A stretch of 64,000 bases of DNA from Ectopseudomonas toyotomiensis (GCF_900115695.1 NZ_FOXK01000005.1:1-64000), one strand, 5' to 3'; positions 18,811 to 28,011 are shown, counted from the stretch's first letter. The notes: generated from the letters alone by a model not told the origin. Program-made: numbers and translations.

Positions 18811-21324
18811 TTACCAGAAGGTACCACGCAGGGTCAGCATGTAGTTGCGTGGGTCGCCGTAGTAGTTACCGTAGGTCGCGCCGCCAACCGTCTGGTAGTA
18901 CTTCTTGTCGAGCAGGTTGTTGCCGTTGAGGGTCAGGTTCCAGTGCTCGTCAATGCGGTAGTCGACCATCGCGTTCCAGATGGCATAGCCACCCTGCCTG
19001 TATTCGAACGGGACATTGGCCTGCACTACAGCGCCCAGGCTGTCAAAGGTCGACGCGCTACCACTGACGTAGGTGGCGCTCTGGATGTCCACACCGCCAC
19101 CAACGCGAAAGTCCTCCAACTCACCTGGCAGGCGGTAGGTGGTGAACAGCTTGGCCACATGCTTGGGCGTGACGGTGCTCAGCGCCGAGCCCGTGTCGCG
19201 GTTCTTGTTGAGGTTGAGGGTGTAGCTGGCCATCAGCATCCAATCGCGCAGCAGCTCGCCGGAAATCTCCATGTCGATGCCCTTGCTGATGGTTTCACCG
19301 CCATTCAGGTAGCAGCAGTTGCCACCGAAGAGCACCTGGGTAGCCGGGTAGTTCGCATCCTGCACGGACTGGTCTTCGCGCTTGGTGTAGTACAGCGCGA
19401 TGCTGGTGTTGACCGCGCCGCCGAAGAGCTCACCCTTGATCCCCGTCTCGTAGGTCTTGCCGGTCATCGGGTCGAGCGGAGAACCGGCGCTGGCCGGGCC
19501 GCTGAGCAGGTTCTGTTGCGGCTTGAAGATCTCGGCGTAGCTGGCGTACGCGGCCCACTCGTCGGTCAGGTCGTAGACGATACCGCCGAAGGGCGTGACC
19601 TTGGTCGGCTCATGCATGTCAACGCGCGATTGCTGGGCCCAGACCATCCCGGTGGCGTCGGCGACCTGATAGGTCTGGTCGAACTTGTAGCGCTGCACGC
19701 GCGCGCCAAGGATCAGGTGCAGCGGCTCGGCCAACTGCAGGCGCAGGTTCGAATACAGGCCGTACTGCTCCTGGCTGTTGGGGCTGTAGTTACGGCTGAA
19801 TACTGGCCGAGCGCCTGGATCGTCCCAGGGCGTCGAGTTCGGGTCGAACACGTTGACCGCACCACCGGCGGTAGTGAAGCGGCCGGTACCCAGCCAGCGG
19901 CTGTCGATCTCCTGATAGTCCGCACCCACGACCAGCTTATGGTCGAGACCGAACATGCTGAAGTCGCCAGAGAGATTGGCATCCCAAAGGTTCTGCTCGC
20001 TCCACTGGGTAACATAGGTGCCATAGCGAGTCACGCCGACGCCAGTGACTGGGTTGACCGAACCCAGGGTGGTGGCGTTATTGGTGTCGATGGTGTCGTA
20101 GATGTTGGTGTAGCTGAGATTGAGCTTCCAGTCATCGTTCAGGCGATGATCGAGCTTGGCGAAGTACTCGCGGGAAAAGCCGTCGGCATAGGCCCAGGTG
20201 GTGGACAGGCCGGTGTGACGCGGCAGGCCCAGGTCGGCACCATTGCTGTAACGCGGCAGCTGCGAAGCGGTGCCGGTTTCGTGCACCTTGTTGAAGCGCA
20301 GACCGGCGGTGAGCATGGTGTCGTCGCTGACATCCGCCTCCAGCACCCCATAAACCAGCGGCTTGTCAGTCGCACGGTTGTCGACGAAGTACTGACGGTC
20401 CTGATAAGCCACCACCATACGCCCACGCAGCCTACCGTCGAACCCTAGCGGGCCGGTCACATCCAGCTCGCTGCGGTAGTTGTCCCAGCTGCCGGCCGAG
20501 GCGCTGAACTTGAGCTGGTAGGTATCCAGCGGGCGCTTGCGTACCAGATTGATGATGCCGCCGGGGTCGCCGGTGCCACCGAACAGCGCGCTGCTGCCGC
20601 GCAGCACCTCCACATGGTCGAACTCGGCCAGGTCGTAGATATTCGACGAGTAGAAACTACCGGCAGTAGTTCCAAGAGCCATTGGCGCAGCACCGTCGAG
20701 TTGGATGTTCTGGATGGGAAAGCCGCGCGAGTAGAAATCCTGTATACGGAAGGTGTTGCTCTGCACCGTAATGCCCGGCACCGCCTTCATGGCCTCGTTG
20801 ATGTCGGTGATCTGGCGATCCTCGATGACCTGGCGAGTGATCACTGATACCGATTGCGGGGTTCCCTTCAGCGACGTGGGACTCTTCGAGCCGACGCTGA
20901 TAAGGCCAGGCGTGTAGGAGCCCGTGTTTTCGGTGGTTTCGCCCATGCCTTGCCCCTGGATGGTGATCACCCCCAGATCCAGCGCGGCGTCGCTCGCTAC
21001 CGGGGCAGCAATCACGAAGCTGCCGTCACTGGTTTGCTGCACCGTCAGATTAGAGCCTTTCAGCAGGCGCTCAAGCGCCTGCTGCAAAGTCATCTCGCCC
21101 GCCACCGCCGGAGCACTCAGACCCTCGGCGATATCGGTGGCGAACAGAATGCGACTATCAGTCTGCCCAGCCAGCGCATTGAGGGCCTGATCCAACGGCT
21201 GTGCCGGCAGGTTTAGCGCATGCGTGGTGTCCTGCGCGTGCAGCGTCGTGGTCAGCACGATGCCGGCGGCCAACAGTGAAAGACGGCTCAGCCGCGAGCG
21301 GCGCGATGGTGTTCTAGTGTCCAT
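18811..21324 (-). CDS. TonB-dependent siderophore receptor with STN signalling domain
   Basis: About 837 residues from the ATG at 21324 (GGGGAG upstream). A signal peptide ends near LHAQD. It is followed by a secretin/TonB N-terminal (STN) domain (about 35-110, with LPAQPLDQALNALAGQ), a plug domain (about 140-260, with TPQSVSVITRQVIEDRQ and a DPGGIINLVRKRP segment) and a 22-strand barrel ending in the aromatic residue of TLRGTFW. The STN domain marks a transducer that reports ligand binding to a FecR-type protein; the sigma and anti-sigma genes lie directly upstream in the same direction. The pattern is that of FpvA/FoxA/FiuA-type receptors, but the siderophore cannot be named. Confidence 0.93.
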   Translation of the reverse strand: MDTRTPSRRSRLSRLSLLAAGIVLTTTLHAQDTTHALNLPAQPLDQALNALAGQTDSRILFATDIAEGLSAPAVAGEMTLQQALERLLKGSNLTVQQTSDGSFVIAAPVASDAALDLGVITIQGQGMGETTENTGSYTPGLISVGSKSPTSLKGTPQSVSVITRQVIEDRQITDINEAMKAVPGITVQSNTFRIQDFYSRGFPIQNIQLDGAAPMALGTTAGSFYSSNIYDLAEFDHVEVLRGSSALFGGTGDPGGIINLVRKRPLDTYQLKFSASAGSWDNYRSELDVTGPLGFDGRLRGRMVVAYQDRQYFVDNRATDKPLVYGVLEADVSDDTMLTAGLRFNKVHETGTASQLPRYSNGADLGLPRHTGLSTTWAYADGFSREYFAKLDHRLNDDWKLNLSYTNIYDTIDTNNATTLGSVNPVTGVGVTRYGTYVTQWSEQNLWDANLSGDFSMFGLDHKLVVGADYQEIDSRWLGTGRFTTAGGAVNVFDPNSTPWDDPGARPVFSRNYSPNSQEQYGLYSNLRLQLAEPLHLILGARVQRYKFDQTYQVADATGMVWAQQSRVDMHEPTKVTPFGGIVYDLTDEWAAYASYAEIFKPQQNLLSGPASAGSPLDPMTGKTYETGIKGELFGGAVNTSIALYYTKREDQSVQDANYPATQVLFGGNCCYLNGGETISKGIDMEISGELLRDWMLMASYTLNLNKNRDTGSALSTVTPKHVAKLFTTYRLPGELEDFRVGGGVDIQSATYVSGSASTFDSLGAVVQANVPFEYRQGGYAIWNAMVDYRIDEHWNLTLNGNNLLDKKYYQTVGGATYGNYYGDPRNYMLTLRGTFW

Positions 21325-21470
21325 GAAGCTCCCCGTGACACGATCAGAAATGGCGTTCACAGGGAGTGGCGGATGAGAGGTCACCGATGTTGAGGGTGAA
21401 TGCAAAAAATTCTCGTTTATTTTTTTCAACGCTCGCCCGACCAGCTCCTACGAGCACCGGTGACTCACGC

Positions 21471-22316
21471 TCAGAGCCCGCTGATCACCACGCTGCCATC
21501 CCCGCCGCGAACCACGAGTACCGGCAGGATGGCCGGCAGCAGTTCAATCAGTTCCTCGATGGCAGCGCTGTCGAACTCGCCGGATACACGCAATTCGCCG
21601 AGGCGCGGATCAGCCAGGCGCACCGGCGCCAGACGGTAGCGCTGGATGTCGATGACCACCTCACGCAGCGGCGTGCCGTCGAAACGCAGCTTGCCCTGCT
21701 GCCAGGCGGTGACGCGTACCCTGTCGACCACACCACCGGCACCGATCCGCCCACCTGTGGCCAGCACCTGCTGCCCGTTGTAAAGACGCTGCGGCGGCGA
21801 CTGCGTGCTGGACACCTCGACCTCGCCTTCGAGCACCGCAACCGCCACACCGCGTGCGTCACTGCGTACATTGAACACCGTGCCGATGTCGAGCACGGAC
21901 ACACCCTGGCTGCGCACGATGAAAGGGCTATCGGCGTGTTCGACAGTGAAGGTGGCCTCGCCGGCCAGCAGTTCGATCTGCCGGCTGCGCAGGCGCCGCT
22001 CGACGCGCAAGTGAGTGGCACTGTTGAGCAGTACCTGGCTGCCATCGGCCAGCGTCAGGCTGTCACGCTGGCCAACCGCGGTACGCACTTCCTCGCTATG
22101 CCAGGCCGGATCGGCCATCCACAGTGCAACAGCCATCAGCAGTACCGACAGCCCGCCACCGAGCGCCTGCTTGCGCCGCCGCTGCCGTGCCGTCTGTGCC
22201 TTGCCCTCTGTCAGCAGCGCCTCGCGGGACGGCACCCGATCACGCAGGGCTTGCTCGAACGTCGACAGCGGGTCGGCACCGGTGCCGCGTCGAGGATCAT
22301 CGGGGCGCTCCAGCAT
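21471..22316 (-). CDS. FecR-family anti-sigma/sigma regulator
   Basis: A 281-residue inner-membrane signal transducer. A cytoplasmic N-terminus (1-50), one membrane helix (about 51-68, ALGGGLSVLLMAVALWMA) and a periplasmic FecR domain (AVGQRDSLTLADGSQVLLNS; GEATFTVEHADSPFIVRSQG; a segment ending TVFNVRSD) are visible. It relays the state of the STN receptor to the ECF sigma factor. The cytoplasmic segment looks short and lacks the usual tryptophan-rich start of FecR proteins. The gene begins one base after the sigma-factor stop region, so they are surely co-transcribed. The order sigma, FecR, receptor is canonical. Confidence 0.9.
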   Translation of the reverse strand: MLERPDDPRRGTGADPLSTFEQALRDRVPSREALLTEGKAQTARQRRRKQALGGGLSVLLMAVALWMADPAWHSEEVRTAVGQRDSLTLADGSQVLLNSATHLRVERRLRSRQIELLAGEATFTVEHADSPFIVRSQGVSVLDIGTVFNVRSDARGVAVAVLEGEVEVSSTQSPPQRLYNGQQVLATGGRIGAGGVVDRVRVTAWQQGKLRFDGTPLREVVIDIQRYRLAPVRLADPRLGELRVSGEFDSAAIEELIELLPAILPVLVVRGGDGSVVISGL

Positions 22317-22317
22317 T

Positions 22318-22854
22318 TCAGTAGCGTCCCGCCAGCGCTCGCCGCGCCGGCTCCCAGTCGCTGGCGATGCTGCGCATGGCGCGGGAGAAATGCTGGGTCA
22401 CCATGTTGGTGGAAATGCCCAGCTCGTCGGCGATCTCACGCTGCTGCATGCCATGGATGCGATGCAACAGGAATACCTGGCGGGCACGTGCCGGCAAAGC
22501 ATCGATGATTGCCAGCAGGGCTTCGAGCTGTTGTTCAAAATCCAACGCGACGGCGCCATCGAGTTCGTGTACGTGCCAGTCCGGCACCTCGGCAGTCACT
22601 TCGAAGTAGGCGTCGCGGGTGTTATCAGCACGACGGCGGTCGATAGCGCGATTGAACGAGGCGCGACGCAGAAAGGCAAAAGGCAGGCTGACCGGCTGCT
22701 GAGGGGGTTTTTCCAGCAATTGCACGCAGACGTCGTGTACCACTTCACGGGCAAATTGAGAGCCCTGGAAACGTCGTCGGACGTACTCCACCAGATCGTC
22801 GTAATGCAGCGCGAGCGCGCCAATCAGCTCGACGCTGGGGGAGGACTTGGTCAT
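22318..22854 (-). CDS. FecI-like ECF sigma factor
   Basis: A 178-residue group IV sigma factor. Region 2 (LVEYVRRRFQGSQFAREVVHDVCVQLLE, split as YVRRRFQGSQFAREVVHD) and region 4 (LPARARQVFLLHRIHGMQQREIA, then LGISTNMVTQHFSRAM) are clear and of iron-starvation type. ATG at 22854 is preferred; an in-frame TTG at 22869 is the alternative, and neither has a strong ribosome site. The 60 bp upstream are AT-rich (ATAATGCGACTCACTATCAATTA on the minus strand, split as ATAATGCGACTC and ACTATCAATTA) and could hold a Fur site. It should direct transcription of the receptor gene when the ferric-siderophore is bound. Confidence 0.92.
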   Translation of the reverse strand: MTKSSPSVELIGALALHYDDLVEYVRRRFQGSQFAREVVHDVCVQLLEKPPQQPVSLPFAFLRRASFNRAIDRRRADNTRDAYFEVTAEVPDWHVHELDGAVALDFEQQLEALLAIIDALPARARQVFLLHRIHGMQQREIADELGISTNMVTQHFSRAMRSIASDWEPARRALAGRY

Positions 22855-22914
22855 GGTAAGGGAATACAACTAATTGATAGTGAGTCGCATTATATCCACG
22901 CTTCGATAAATCCA

Positions 22915-23268
22915 CTACACCAACCGCTGCCGCGTCGTGGCGATCAGGCGGTGTACCTGACGCTCCACCGCAGGCTCGATCGGCTGCTCCGGTCCACGGC
23001 CATGTGGGCAGGGGAGATTGGGTGTGGTGCCGAACAGGCGACAGATCAACGGGCGCTGGTCGTACACCTCGCAACCATTGGGCCCCAAGTGCACGCAGTT
23101 GTACTCGGCCAGCGCCGCGTCATGCTCGGCCTCGCTTTTCACCGGCAGGCGCGCCAGCTCTTCGGACGAAGCCGTAACCGGCCCACAACAATCGTGGCAA
23201 CCGGGTACACAGTCGAAGCGGGGGATCTGGCGGCGCAGGTGATCGATCTTGCGGTCGGTGCAGCTCAT
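22915..23268 (-). CDS. YkgJ family cysteine-cluster protein
   Basis: A 117-residue small cytosolic protein of the YkgJ (CxxxCxxC) family, proposed to chelate zinc or iron. The signature cysteines are C20, C24, C27 and C28 in FDCVPGCHDCCGPV, with further cysteines in NCVHLGPNGCEVYDQRPLICRLFG. It lies 60 bp upstream of the ECF sigma gene in the same direction. Co-transcription is possible, although the AT-rich gap suggests the sigma gene has its own promoter. Function unproven. Confidence 0.88.
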   Translation of the reverse strand: MSCTDRKIDHLRRQIPRFDCVPGCHDCCGPVTASSEELARLPVKSEAEHDAALAEYNCVHLGPNGCEVYDQRPLICRLFGTTPNLPCPHGRGPEQPIEPAVERQVHRLIATTRQRLV

Positions 23269-23322
23269 GTTCGGGCGCCCTGATACGAAGTTGGCAGTCT
23301 ACAGCGCCCCAGCAGACCAGGC

Positions 23323-23343
23323 GTAGCCCGGATGCAATCCGGG
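23323..23343. repeat. REP-type palindrome
   Basis: GTAGCCCGGAT-GCA-ATCCGGG forms a hairpin in the gap between the YkgJ gene and the divergent oxidoreductase. It is a single unit of the same family as at 16277-16337. Confidence 0.78.
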
Positions 23344-23494
23344 AACTGTTGCGAGATTGTGATGCGCAGGACCTTGGCGATCCCGCGATACCTGGTGGGA
23401 AATCCCGCTTTTTTCCGCTGGCCTCTTGGCGTCGGACGGATCACGCGCTTATGCTGCGTTGAATTTTCCACACAACAAAATCAGGATTTCGCAC

Positions 23495-24808
23495 ATGAAC
23501 GCCCGCGTTCACCAGCCCGTCCACAGCCCGCAGCATGCCGCTTCCTATTACGCCGCCAGCGTCAATCGCCAGCAGGCCTACCCGCCCCTGAGCGGTGAGT
23601 TGCAGGTGGAGGTGTGCATCGTCGGTGGCGGTTTCAGCGGCCTGAACACCGCCATCGAGCTGGCCCAGAAAGGCCTGTCGGTGGCGCTGCTGGAGGCGCG
23701 CAAGATCGGCTGGGGCGCCAGCGGGCGCAACGGCGGGCAGCTGATTCGCGGCGTTGGCCATGATGTCGAACAGTTCGAATCGGTGGTCGGCAAGGACGGC
23801 GTGCGTCAGTTCAAGCTGATGGGCCTGGAGGCGGTGGAGATCGTGCGCGCACGCGTCGCCCAGTACCAGATCGATTGCGATCTGACCTGGGGCTACTGCG
23901 ACCTGGCCAACAAGCCGGCGCACATGGAAGGCTTCGCCGAAGACAAGGCCGAGCTGGAAAGCCTCGGCTATCGTCACGAGCTGCGCATGGTGCCGAAGGA
24001 GCGCATCCATGAAGTGGTCGGCTCCGACAACTATCACGGCGGCATGATCGACATGGGTTCGGGCCATCTGCACCCGCTCAACCTGGCGCTCGGCGAAGCT
24101 GCCGCCGCCCAGTCACTAGGCGTGCAACTGTTCGAAGATTCGCCGGTGAATCGCATCGACTATGGCAACGAAGTGCGCGTGCACACCACCAACGGCCAGG
24201 TGCGCGCCAAATACCTGGTGCTGGCTTGCAATGCCTACATCAACGGCCTCAACCCGACCCTGAGCGGCAAGGTGCTACCGGCCGGCAGTTACATTATTGC
24301 CACCGAACAGCTCTCCGAAGAGCAGGCGCATCAGCTGATCCCACAGAACATGGCGCTGTGCGACCAGCGCGTGACCGTCGACTACTACCGACTCTCCGCC
24401 GACCGCCGCCTGCTGTTCGGCGGTGCCTGTCACTACTCGGGACGTGACCCGGCCGATATCGCCGGCTACATGAAGCCGAAGCTGCTCAAGGTGTTCCCGC
24501 AGCTGGGCGACGTGCGCATCGACTACCAATGGGGCGGGATGATCGGTATCGGCGCCAACCGCCTGCCGCAGATCGGCCGACTCAAGGATCAGCCCAACGT
24601 GTTCCACGCCCAGGCCTACGCCGGCCACGGCGTCAACGCCACGCACCTGGCCGGCAAGTTGCTCGCCGAGGCCATCGCTGGGCAGGAAAGCCGCGGTTTC
24701 GACCTGTTCGCCCAGGTACCGCACATGACCTTCCCCGGCGGCAAGCACCTGCGCTCGCCGTTGCTGGCCATGGGCATGGCCTGGCACCGGCTGAAAGAGC
24801 TGCTGTAG
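23495..24808 (+). CDS. FAD-dependent oxidoreductase, PauB/PuuB-like glutamylpolyamine oxidase
   Basis: A 437-residue DAO-superfamily flavoprotein. The FAD-binding motif VCIVGGGFSGLNTAIELA lies near residues 39-56, followed by GWGASGRNGGQLIRG, which is typical of gamma-glutamylputrescine oxidoreductases. The C-terminal region has AYAGHGVNATHLAGKLLAEA. In P. aeruginosa, PauB paralogues oxidise gamma-glutamyl polyamines to aldehydes that PauC oxidises; pauR and pauC occur in this same window. An ATG at 23495 gives normal length. The stop codon lies inside a REP-like hairpin. The exact PauB number is not assigned. Confidence 0.88.
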   Translation: MNARVHQPVHSPQHAASYYAASVNRQQAYPPLSGELQVEVCIVGGGFSGLNTAIELAQKGLSVALLEARKIGWGASGRNGGQLIRGVGHDVEQFESVVGKDGVRQFKLMGLEAVEIVRARVAQYQIDCDLTWGYCDLANKPAHMEGFAEDKAELESLGYRHELRMVPKERIHEVVGSDNYHGGMIDMGSGHLHPLNLALGEAAAAQSLGVQLFEDSPVNRIDYGNEVRVHTTNGQVRAKYLVLACNAYINGLNPTLSGKVLPAGSYIIATEQLSEEQAHQLIPQNMALCDQRVTVDYYRLSADRRLLFGGACHYSGRDPADIAGYMKPKLLKVFPQLGDVRIDYQWGGMIGIGANRLPQIGRLKDQPNVFHAQAYAGHGVNATHLAGKLLAEAIAGQESRGFDLFAQVPHMTFPGGKHLRSPLLAMGMAWHRLKELL

Positions 24809-24834
24809 GGATTCGCGGCTGAAGCCGCTCCTAC
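24805..24834. repeat. REP-like hairpin overlapping the oxidoreductase stop
   Basis: Outer arms GTAGG/CTAC enclose GCGGCT-GA-AGCCGC. The TAG stop (24806-24808) of the preceding gene is formed by the first bases of the repeat. Confidence 0.7.
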
Positions 24835-24856
24835 GCCAGTCGATGCGACGACCCAA

Positions 24857-24877
24857 CCCGGCATGCATCCGGGCTAC
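24857..24877. repeat. REP-type palindrome overlapping the DUF1127 stop
   Basis: CCCGGCATGCATCCGGG followed by CTAC. The minus-strand TAG stop of the DUF1127 gene (24874-24876) lies in the CTAC tail. Confidence 0.72.
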
Positions 24878-25098
24878 AGCTTCCAGAACGGCAGGCTCGC
24901 CTCGCGCTCGGTCTGGGCGCGGCTGAGGCCGATATCACGCAGTTGCTGGTCGTTGAGCTTGAGCAGTACGCGGCGGGTATTAAAGCGCCGCCAGAAGGCC
25001 GGCCAGTCGCGGCCGAAGTAGCGAACCTCGCCCTTGTGCGTCGCAATACGCGCGGCCTCGCTCACTGTTACGAAATCTGTATTGCTGAACCCGGTCAT
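24874..25098 (-). CDS. DUF1127 small protein
   Basis: A 74-residue basic protein with the DUF1127 signature FGRDWPAFWRRFNTRRVLLKLNDQQLRDIGLSRAQ (split: WRRFNTRRVLLKLNDQQ, LRDIGLSRAQ). Members include small arginine-rich proteins linked in some bacteria to RNA or phosphate and carbon metabolism. The role here is unknown. Its stop lies in a REP element. It is divergent from the MocR regulator across 181 bp. Confidence 0.88.
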   Translation of the reverse strand: MTGFSNTDFVTVSEAARIATHKGEVRYFGRDWPAFWRRFNTRRVLLKLNDQQLRDIGLSRAQTEREASLPFWKL

Positions 25099-25279
25099 GG
25101 CTCTCTCCCGCTGTCTTCTGTCATGGGAGATCAGAATGCCGTGAGAAGAAAAGTCATGACAGATTCAAAAAACTCTTATTAACTCCATACAGACTTCGTC
25201 GAATTTCCCCTGAATGGGAATTTTCGCGCCGATCTGTACTGGTCTCAGTTCACTCACCCGCACAAGCCGGACGACTGTC

Positions 25280-26734
25280 ATGACGCTCTATCTGAACCTG
25301 GCCGAGCTGCTCGGCACCCGCATCGAGCAGGGGCTGTACCGCCCCGGCGACCGCCTGCCCTCAGTACGCAGCCTGAGCCAGGAACATGGCGTCAGCCTCA
25401 GCACGGTGCAGCAGGCCTACCGCCACCTCGAGGACATGGGCCTGGCCTCGCCACGGCCGAAGTCCGGCTACTTCGTGCCACTGGGACGACAGATGCCCGC
25501 ACTGCCGCAGATCAGCCGTGCGGCGCAGAGGCCGGTGGAAGTTTCGCAGTGGGATCACGTGCTGGAGCTGATCAGCAGTTCACCGCAGCACGACATGCTG
25601 CAGCTCGGCCGCGGCCGCCCGGATATCAGCAGTCCGACGCTCAAACCGCTGCTGCGCAACCTGTCGCGCCAGGCGCGTCGGCAGGACCCGGACGTGCTCA
25701 CCTATGGCAGCATTCGCGGCGACATTCGCCTGCGCGAACAGATCGCCCGACTGATGCTCGACTCCGGCTGCCAGTTGGAAGCCGAAGACCTGGTGGTCAC
25801 CACCGGTTGCCACGAGGCACTGTCGGCGGCGGTGCGCGCCATCTGCCAGCCCGGCGATATCGTCGCGGTCGACTCGCCGAGCTTCCACGGCGTGATGCAG
25901 GCGCTCAAGGGTTTCGGCATGAAGGCGCTGGAACTGCCCACCGACCCGCTCACCGGGATCAACCTCGACGCCCTGGAAATGGCCCTGGAACAGTGGCCGA
26001 TCAAGGCCATCCAGCTCACGCCCAACTGCAATAACCCGCTCGGTTACATCATGCCCGACGCCAACAAGCGCGCCCTGGTGGCCCTGGCGCAACGCTTCGA
26101 CGTGGCCATCATCGAGGACGACGTCTACGCCGACCTCGCCTACAGCTACCCACGCCCACGCAGCATCAAGTCCTTCGATGAGGACGGCCGCGTACTGTTC
26201 TGCAGCTCCTTCTCCAAGACCCTGGCACCGGGCCTGCGCGTCGGCTGGATCGCCCCTGGGCGATACCTGGAGCAGGTGGTGCACATGAAATACCTGGGCA
26301 CCGGCAGCACCGCACAGCTACCGCAGTTGGCCATCGCTGAGTACCTCAAGGACGGGCACTACGAACCGCACCTACGGCGCATGCGCGCGCAGTACCTGCG
26401 CAGCCGTGACCTGATGGTGGATTGGGTCAGCCGCTATTTCCCGGCCGGCACCCGGGTCAGCCGTCCGCAGGGCAGCTTCATGCTGTGGGTGGAGATGCCG
26501 CAGGGCTTCGACAGCCAGAAGCTCAACCGCGCCCTGCTGCCGCACAAGATCCAGATCGCGCCGGGCAGCATCTTCTCGGCGGCAGGCAAATACCGTAACT
26601 GCATCCGCCTCAACTACGCCGAACCGCCGAGCGATGTGATCGAGGCGGCAGTGAAGCAGATCGGTGCGACCATCGCCGAGTTGATCGACGAGGCCGACCT
26701 GCAGCACACGCAGGCGCTCGGGCAGTGGCGCTGA
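25280..26734 (+). CDS. MocR-type GntR/aminotransferase-like regulator
   Basis: About 484 residues. An N-terminal GntR winged helix (LAELLGTRIEQGLYRPGDRL, then LPSVRSLSQEHGVSLSTVQQ) is joined to a fold-type I aminotransferase domain. The PLP-binding lysine is expected in SSFSKTLAPGLRVGW, and TPNCNNPLGYIMP is conserved. MocR proteins sense PLP-linked metabolites and control amine or GABA genes; the gab and pau genes around it make that a natural inference. ATG at 25280 is chosen because it opens directly on the GntR domain. Tail-to-tail with the MFS gene, 6 bp apart. Confidence 0.92.
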   Translation: MTLYLNLAELLGTRIEQGLYRPGDRLPSVRSLSQEHGVSLSTVQQAYRHLEDMGLASPRPKSGYFVPLGRQMPALPQISRAAQRPVEVSQWDHVLELISSSPQHDMLQLGRGRPDISSPTLKPLLRNLSRQARRQDPDVLTYGSIRGDIRLREQIARLMLDSGCQLEAEDLVVTTGCHEALSAAVRAICQPGDIVAVDSPSFHGVMQALKGFGMKALELPTDPLTGINLDALEMALEQWPIKAIQLTPNCNNPLGYIMPDANKRALVALAQRFDVAIIEDDVYADLAYSYPRPRSIKSFDEDGRVLFCSSFSKTLAPGLRVGWIAPGRYLEQVVHMKYLGTGSTAQLPQLAIAEYLKDGHYEPHLRRMRAQYLRSRDLMVDWVSRYFPAGTRVSRPQGSFMLWVEMPQGFDSQKLNRALLPHKIQIAPGSIFSAAGKYRNCIRLNYAEPPSDVIEAAVKQIGATIAELIDEADLQHTQALGQWR

Positions 26735-26740
26735 GCCGAT

Positions 26741-27889
26741 TCAGGAACGCGCCGCTTCCATCTCGCTGAAGGCCCCGCGCTTGCTCGCCAGGATGATGAA
26801 CACGAAGGCGCCAGTGGCCATCATCAGCGGCAGCGCATGGCCGCTCAGCCACTGGCTGACGGCGCCTGTAGTGAGTGGCCCGATCAGGCAGCCCAGGCCC
26901 CACAGCTGGGCGACATGGGCATTGGCGCGCACCAGTTCGTCGTCGCGGTATCGCTCACCGATCATGATCAGTGACAGAGTGAACAGGCCGCCGGCACTGG
27001 CACCGAAGGCCACCAGCACCGGCCAGATCACCGGCGTATGCAACAGCGGCGGAATCGCCAGGCTGGACACCAGCAGCACGATGCCACAACCACGGAACAG
27101 CAACTGCCGCGACATGCGGTCAGCCAGCCAACCGATGGGCAGCTGCAGCACCGCATCGCCAACCACCACCACGCTGACCATGAACAGCGCCACCTCCTGG
27201 GTGAAGCCCTGGCGCAGACCGTAGATCGGTAGCAGGGTCAGCATCATCGCTTCGAAGGCAGCGAACAACATCACCGCCCAGGCAATCGCTGGCAGCTTGC
27301 GACAGAACACCAGCAGACCACGCCCAGAAGCGCTGTGCGCATCCACCTTGGGTGCGCCGGTGCGCCCGAGCAGAACCAGTGAGCCGCCGATCAGCAGGCA
27401 CACGCCCGTCCAGAAACCGGCATCGGTGGCGGTACCGAGCGCCGTCAGCAGCAACGGGCCACTGAGCTGACTGAGGGCATAACCGGTGCCATACAGCGCC
27501 ACCAGGCGACCACGCCACTTCTCCACCGCCAGCTGGTTGATCCAGCTTTCGCCGAGGATGAACACCACGGTCAGGGCCACGCCAATGAACAGGCGCAGAC
27601 CCACCCAGACTGCGTAGTTCTGCACCAGCGCCAGCCCCGCCACCGATATCGCACCCAGCAGCAGACACAGCTGCATCAGCACGGTGGTGCCCAAGCGCGC
27701 CGCCAGACGCCCGGCCAGCAACGCACCGAGCAGCACGCCGACGGCCGGAGTCGCCGCCATCACGCCGATGGCGAAGGAGTCGTAGCCCCAGCTTTCCAGG
27801 CGCAGCGACACCAGCGGCATGGTCACGCCGAGCGCCAGACCGATACTGATAACCGCCGCACAGACGGCGAAGTAGGTGCCCCAACGCAT
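26741..27889 (-). CDS. MFS transporter
   Basis: A 382-residue major-facilitator protein with about 12 membrane helices. The helix 2-3 loop motif A appears as GRLAARLGTT, and its symmetric copy as GWLADRMSRQ. LGESWINQLAVEKWRGRLVA resembles the YcaD/amino-acid-type MFS group. It is paired tail-to-tail with the MocR regulator, an arrangement I recall in P. aeruginosa (PA5282/PA5283). Substrate unknown; an amine or drug is possible. Confidence 0.85.
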   Translation of the reverse strand: MRWGTYFAVCAAVISIGLALGVTMPLVSLRLESWGYDSFAIGVMAATPAVGVLLGALLAGRLAARLGTTVLMQLCLLLGAISVAGLALVQNYAVWVGLRLFIGVALTVVFILGESWINQLAVEKWRGRLVALYGTGYALSQLSGPLLLTALGTATDAGFWTGVCLLIGGSLVLLGRTGAPKVDAHSASGRGLLVFCRKLPAIAWAVMLFAAFEAMMLTLLPIYGLRQGFTQEVALFMVSVVVVGDAVLQLPIGWLADRMSRQLLFRGCGIVLLVSSLAIPPLLHTPVIWPVLVAFGASAGGLFTLSLIMIGERYRDDELVRANAHVAQLWGLGCLIGPLTTGAVSQWLSGHALPLMMATGAFVFIILASKRGAFSEMEAARS

Positions 27890-27926
27890 TGCCGAATTCC
27901 TTGGTTAACGAGTGGCTGCAAAGACA

Positions 27927-27955
27927 ACGGCCGGGTTCCTCGGGAACCCGGCCGT
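27927..27955 (-). terminator. Hairpin between pauC and the MFS gene
   Basis: A perfect 13-bp stem, ACGGCCGGGTTCC-TCG-GGAACCCGGCCGT. On the minus strand it follows pauC and precedes the MFS start, so it is the likely pauC terminator. Only a weak T-run (TGTCTTTG) follows. Confidence 0.7.
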
Positions 27956-28011
27956 AGGTTTCAGGAGCGAGGTAGCCGGCAGTTTCTCTGCGTTCTCGGC
28001 CCTCTCCCCAG

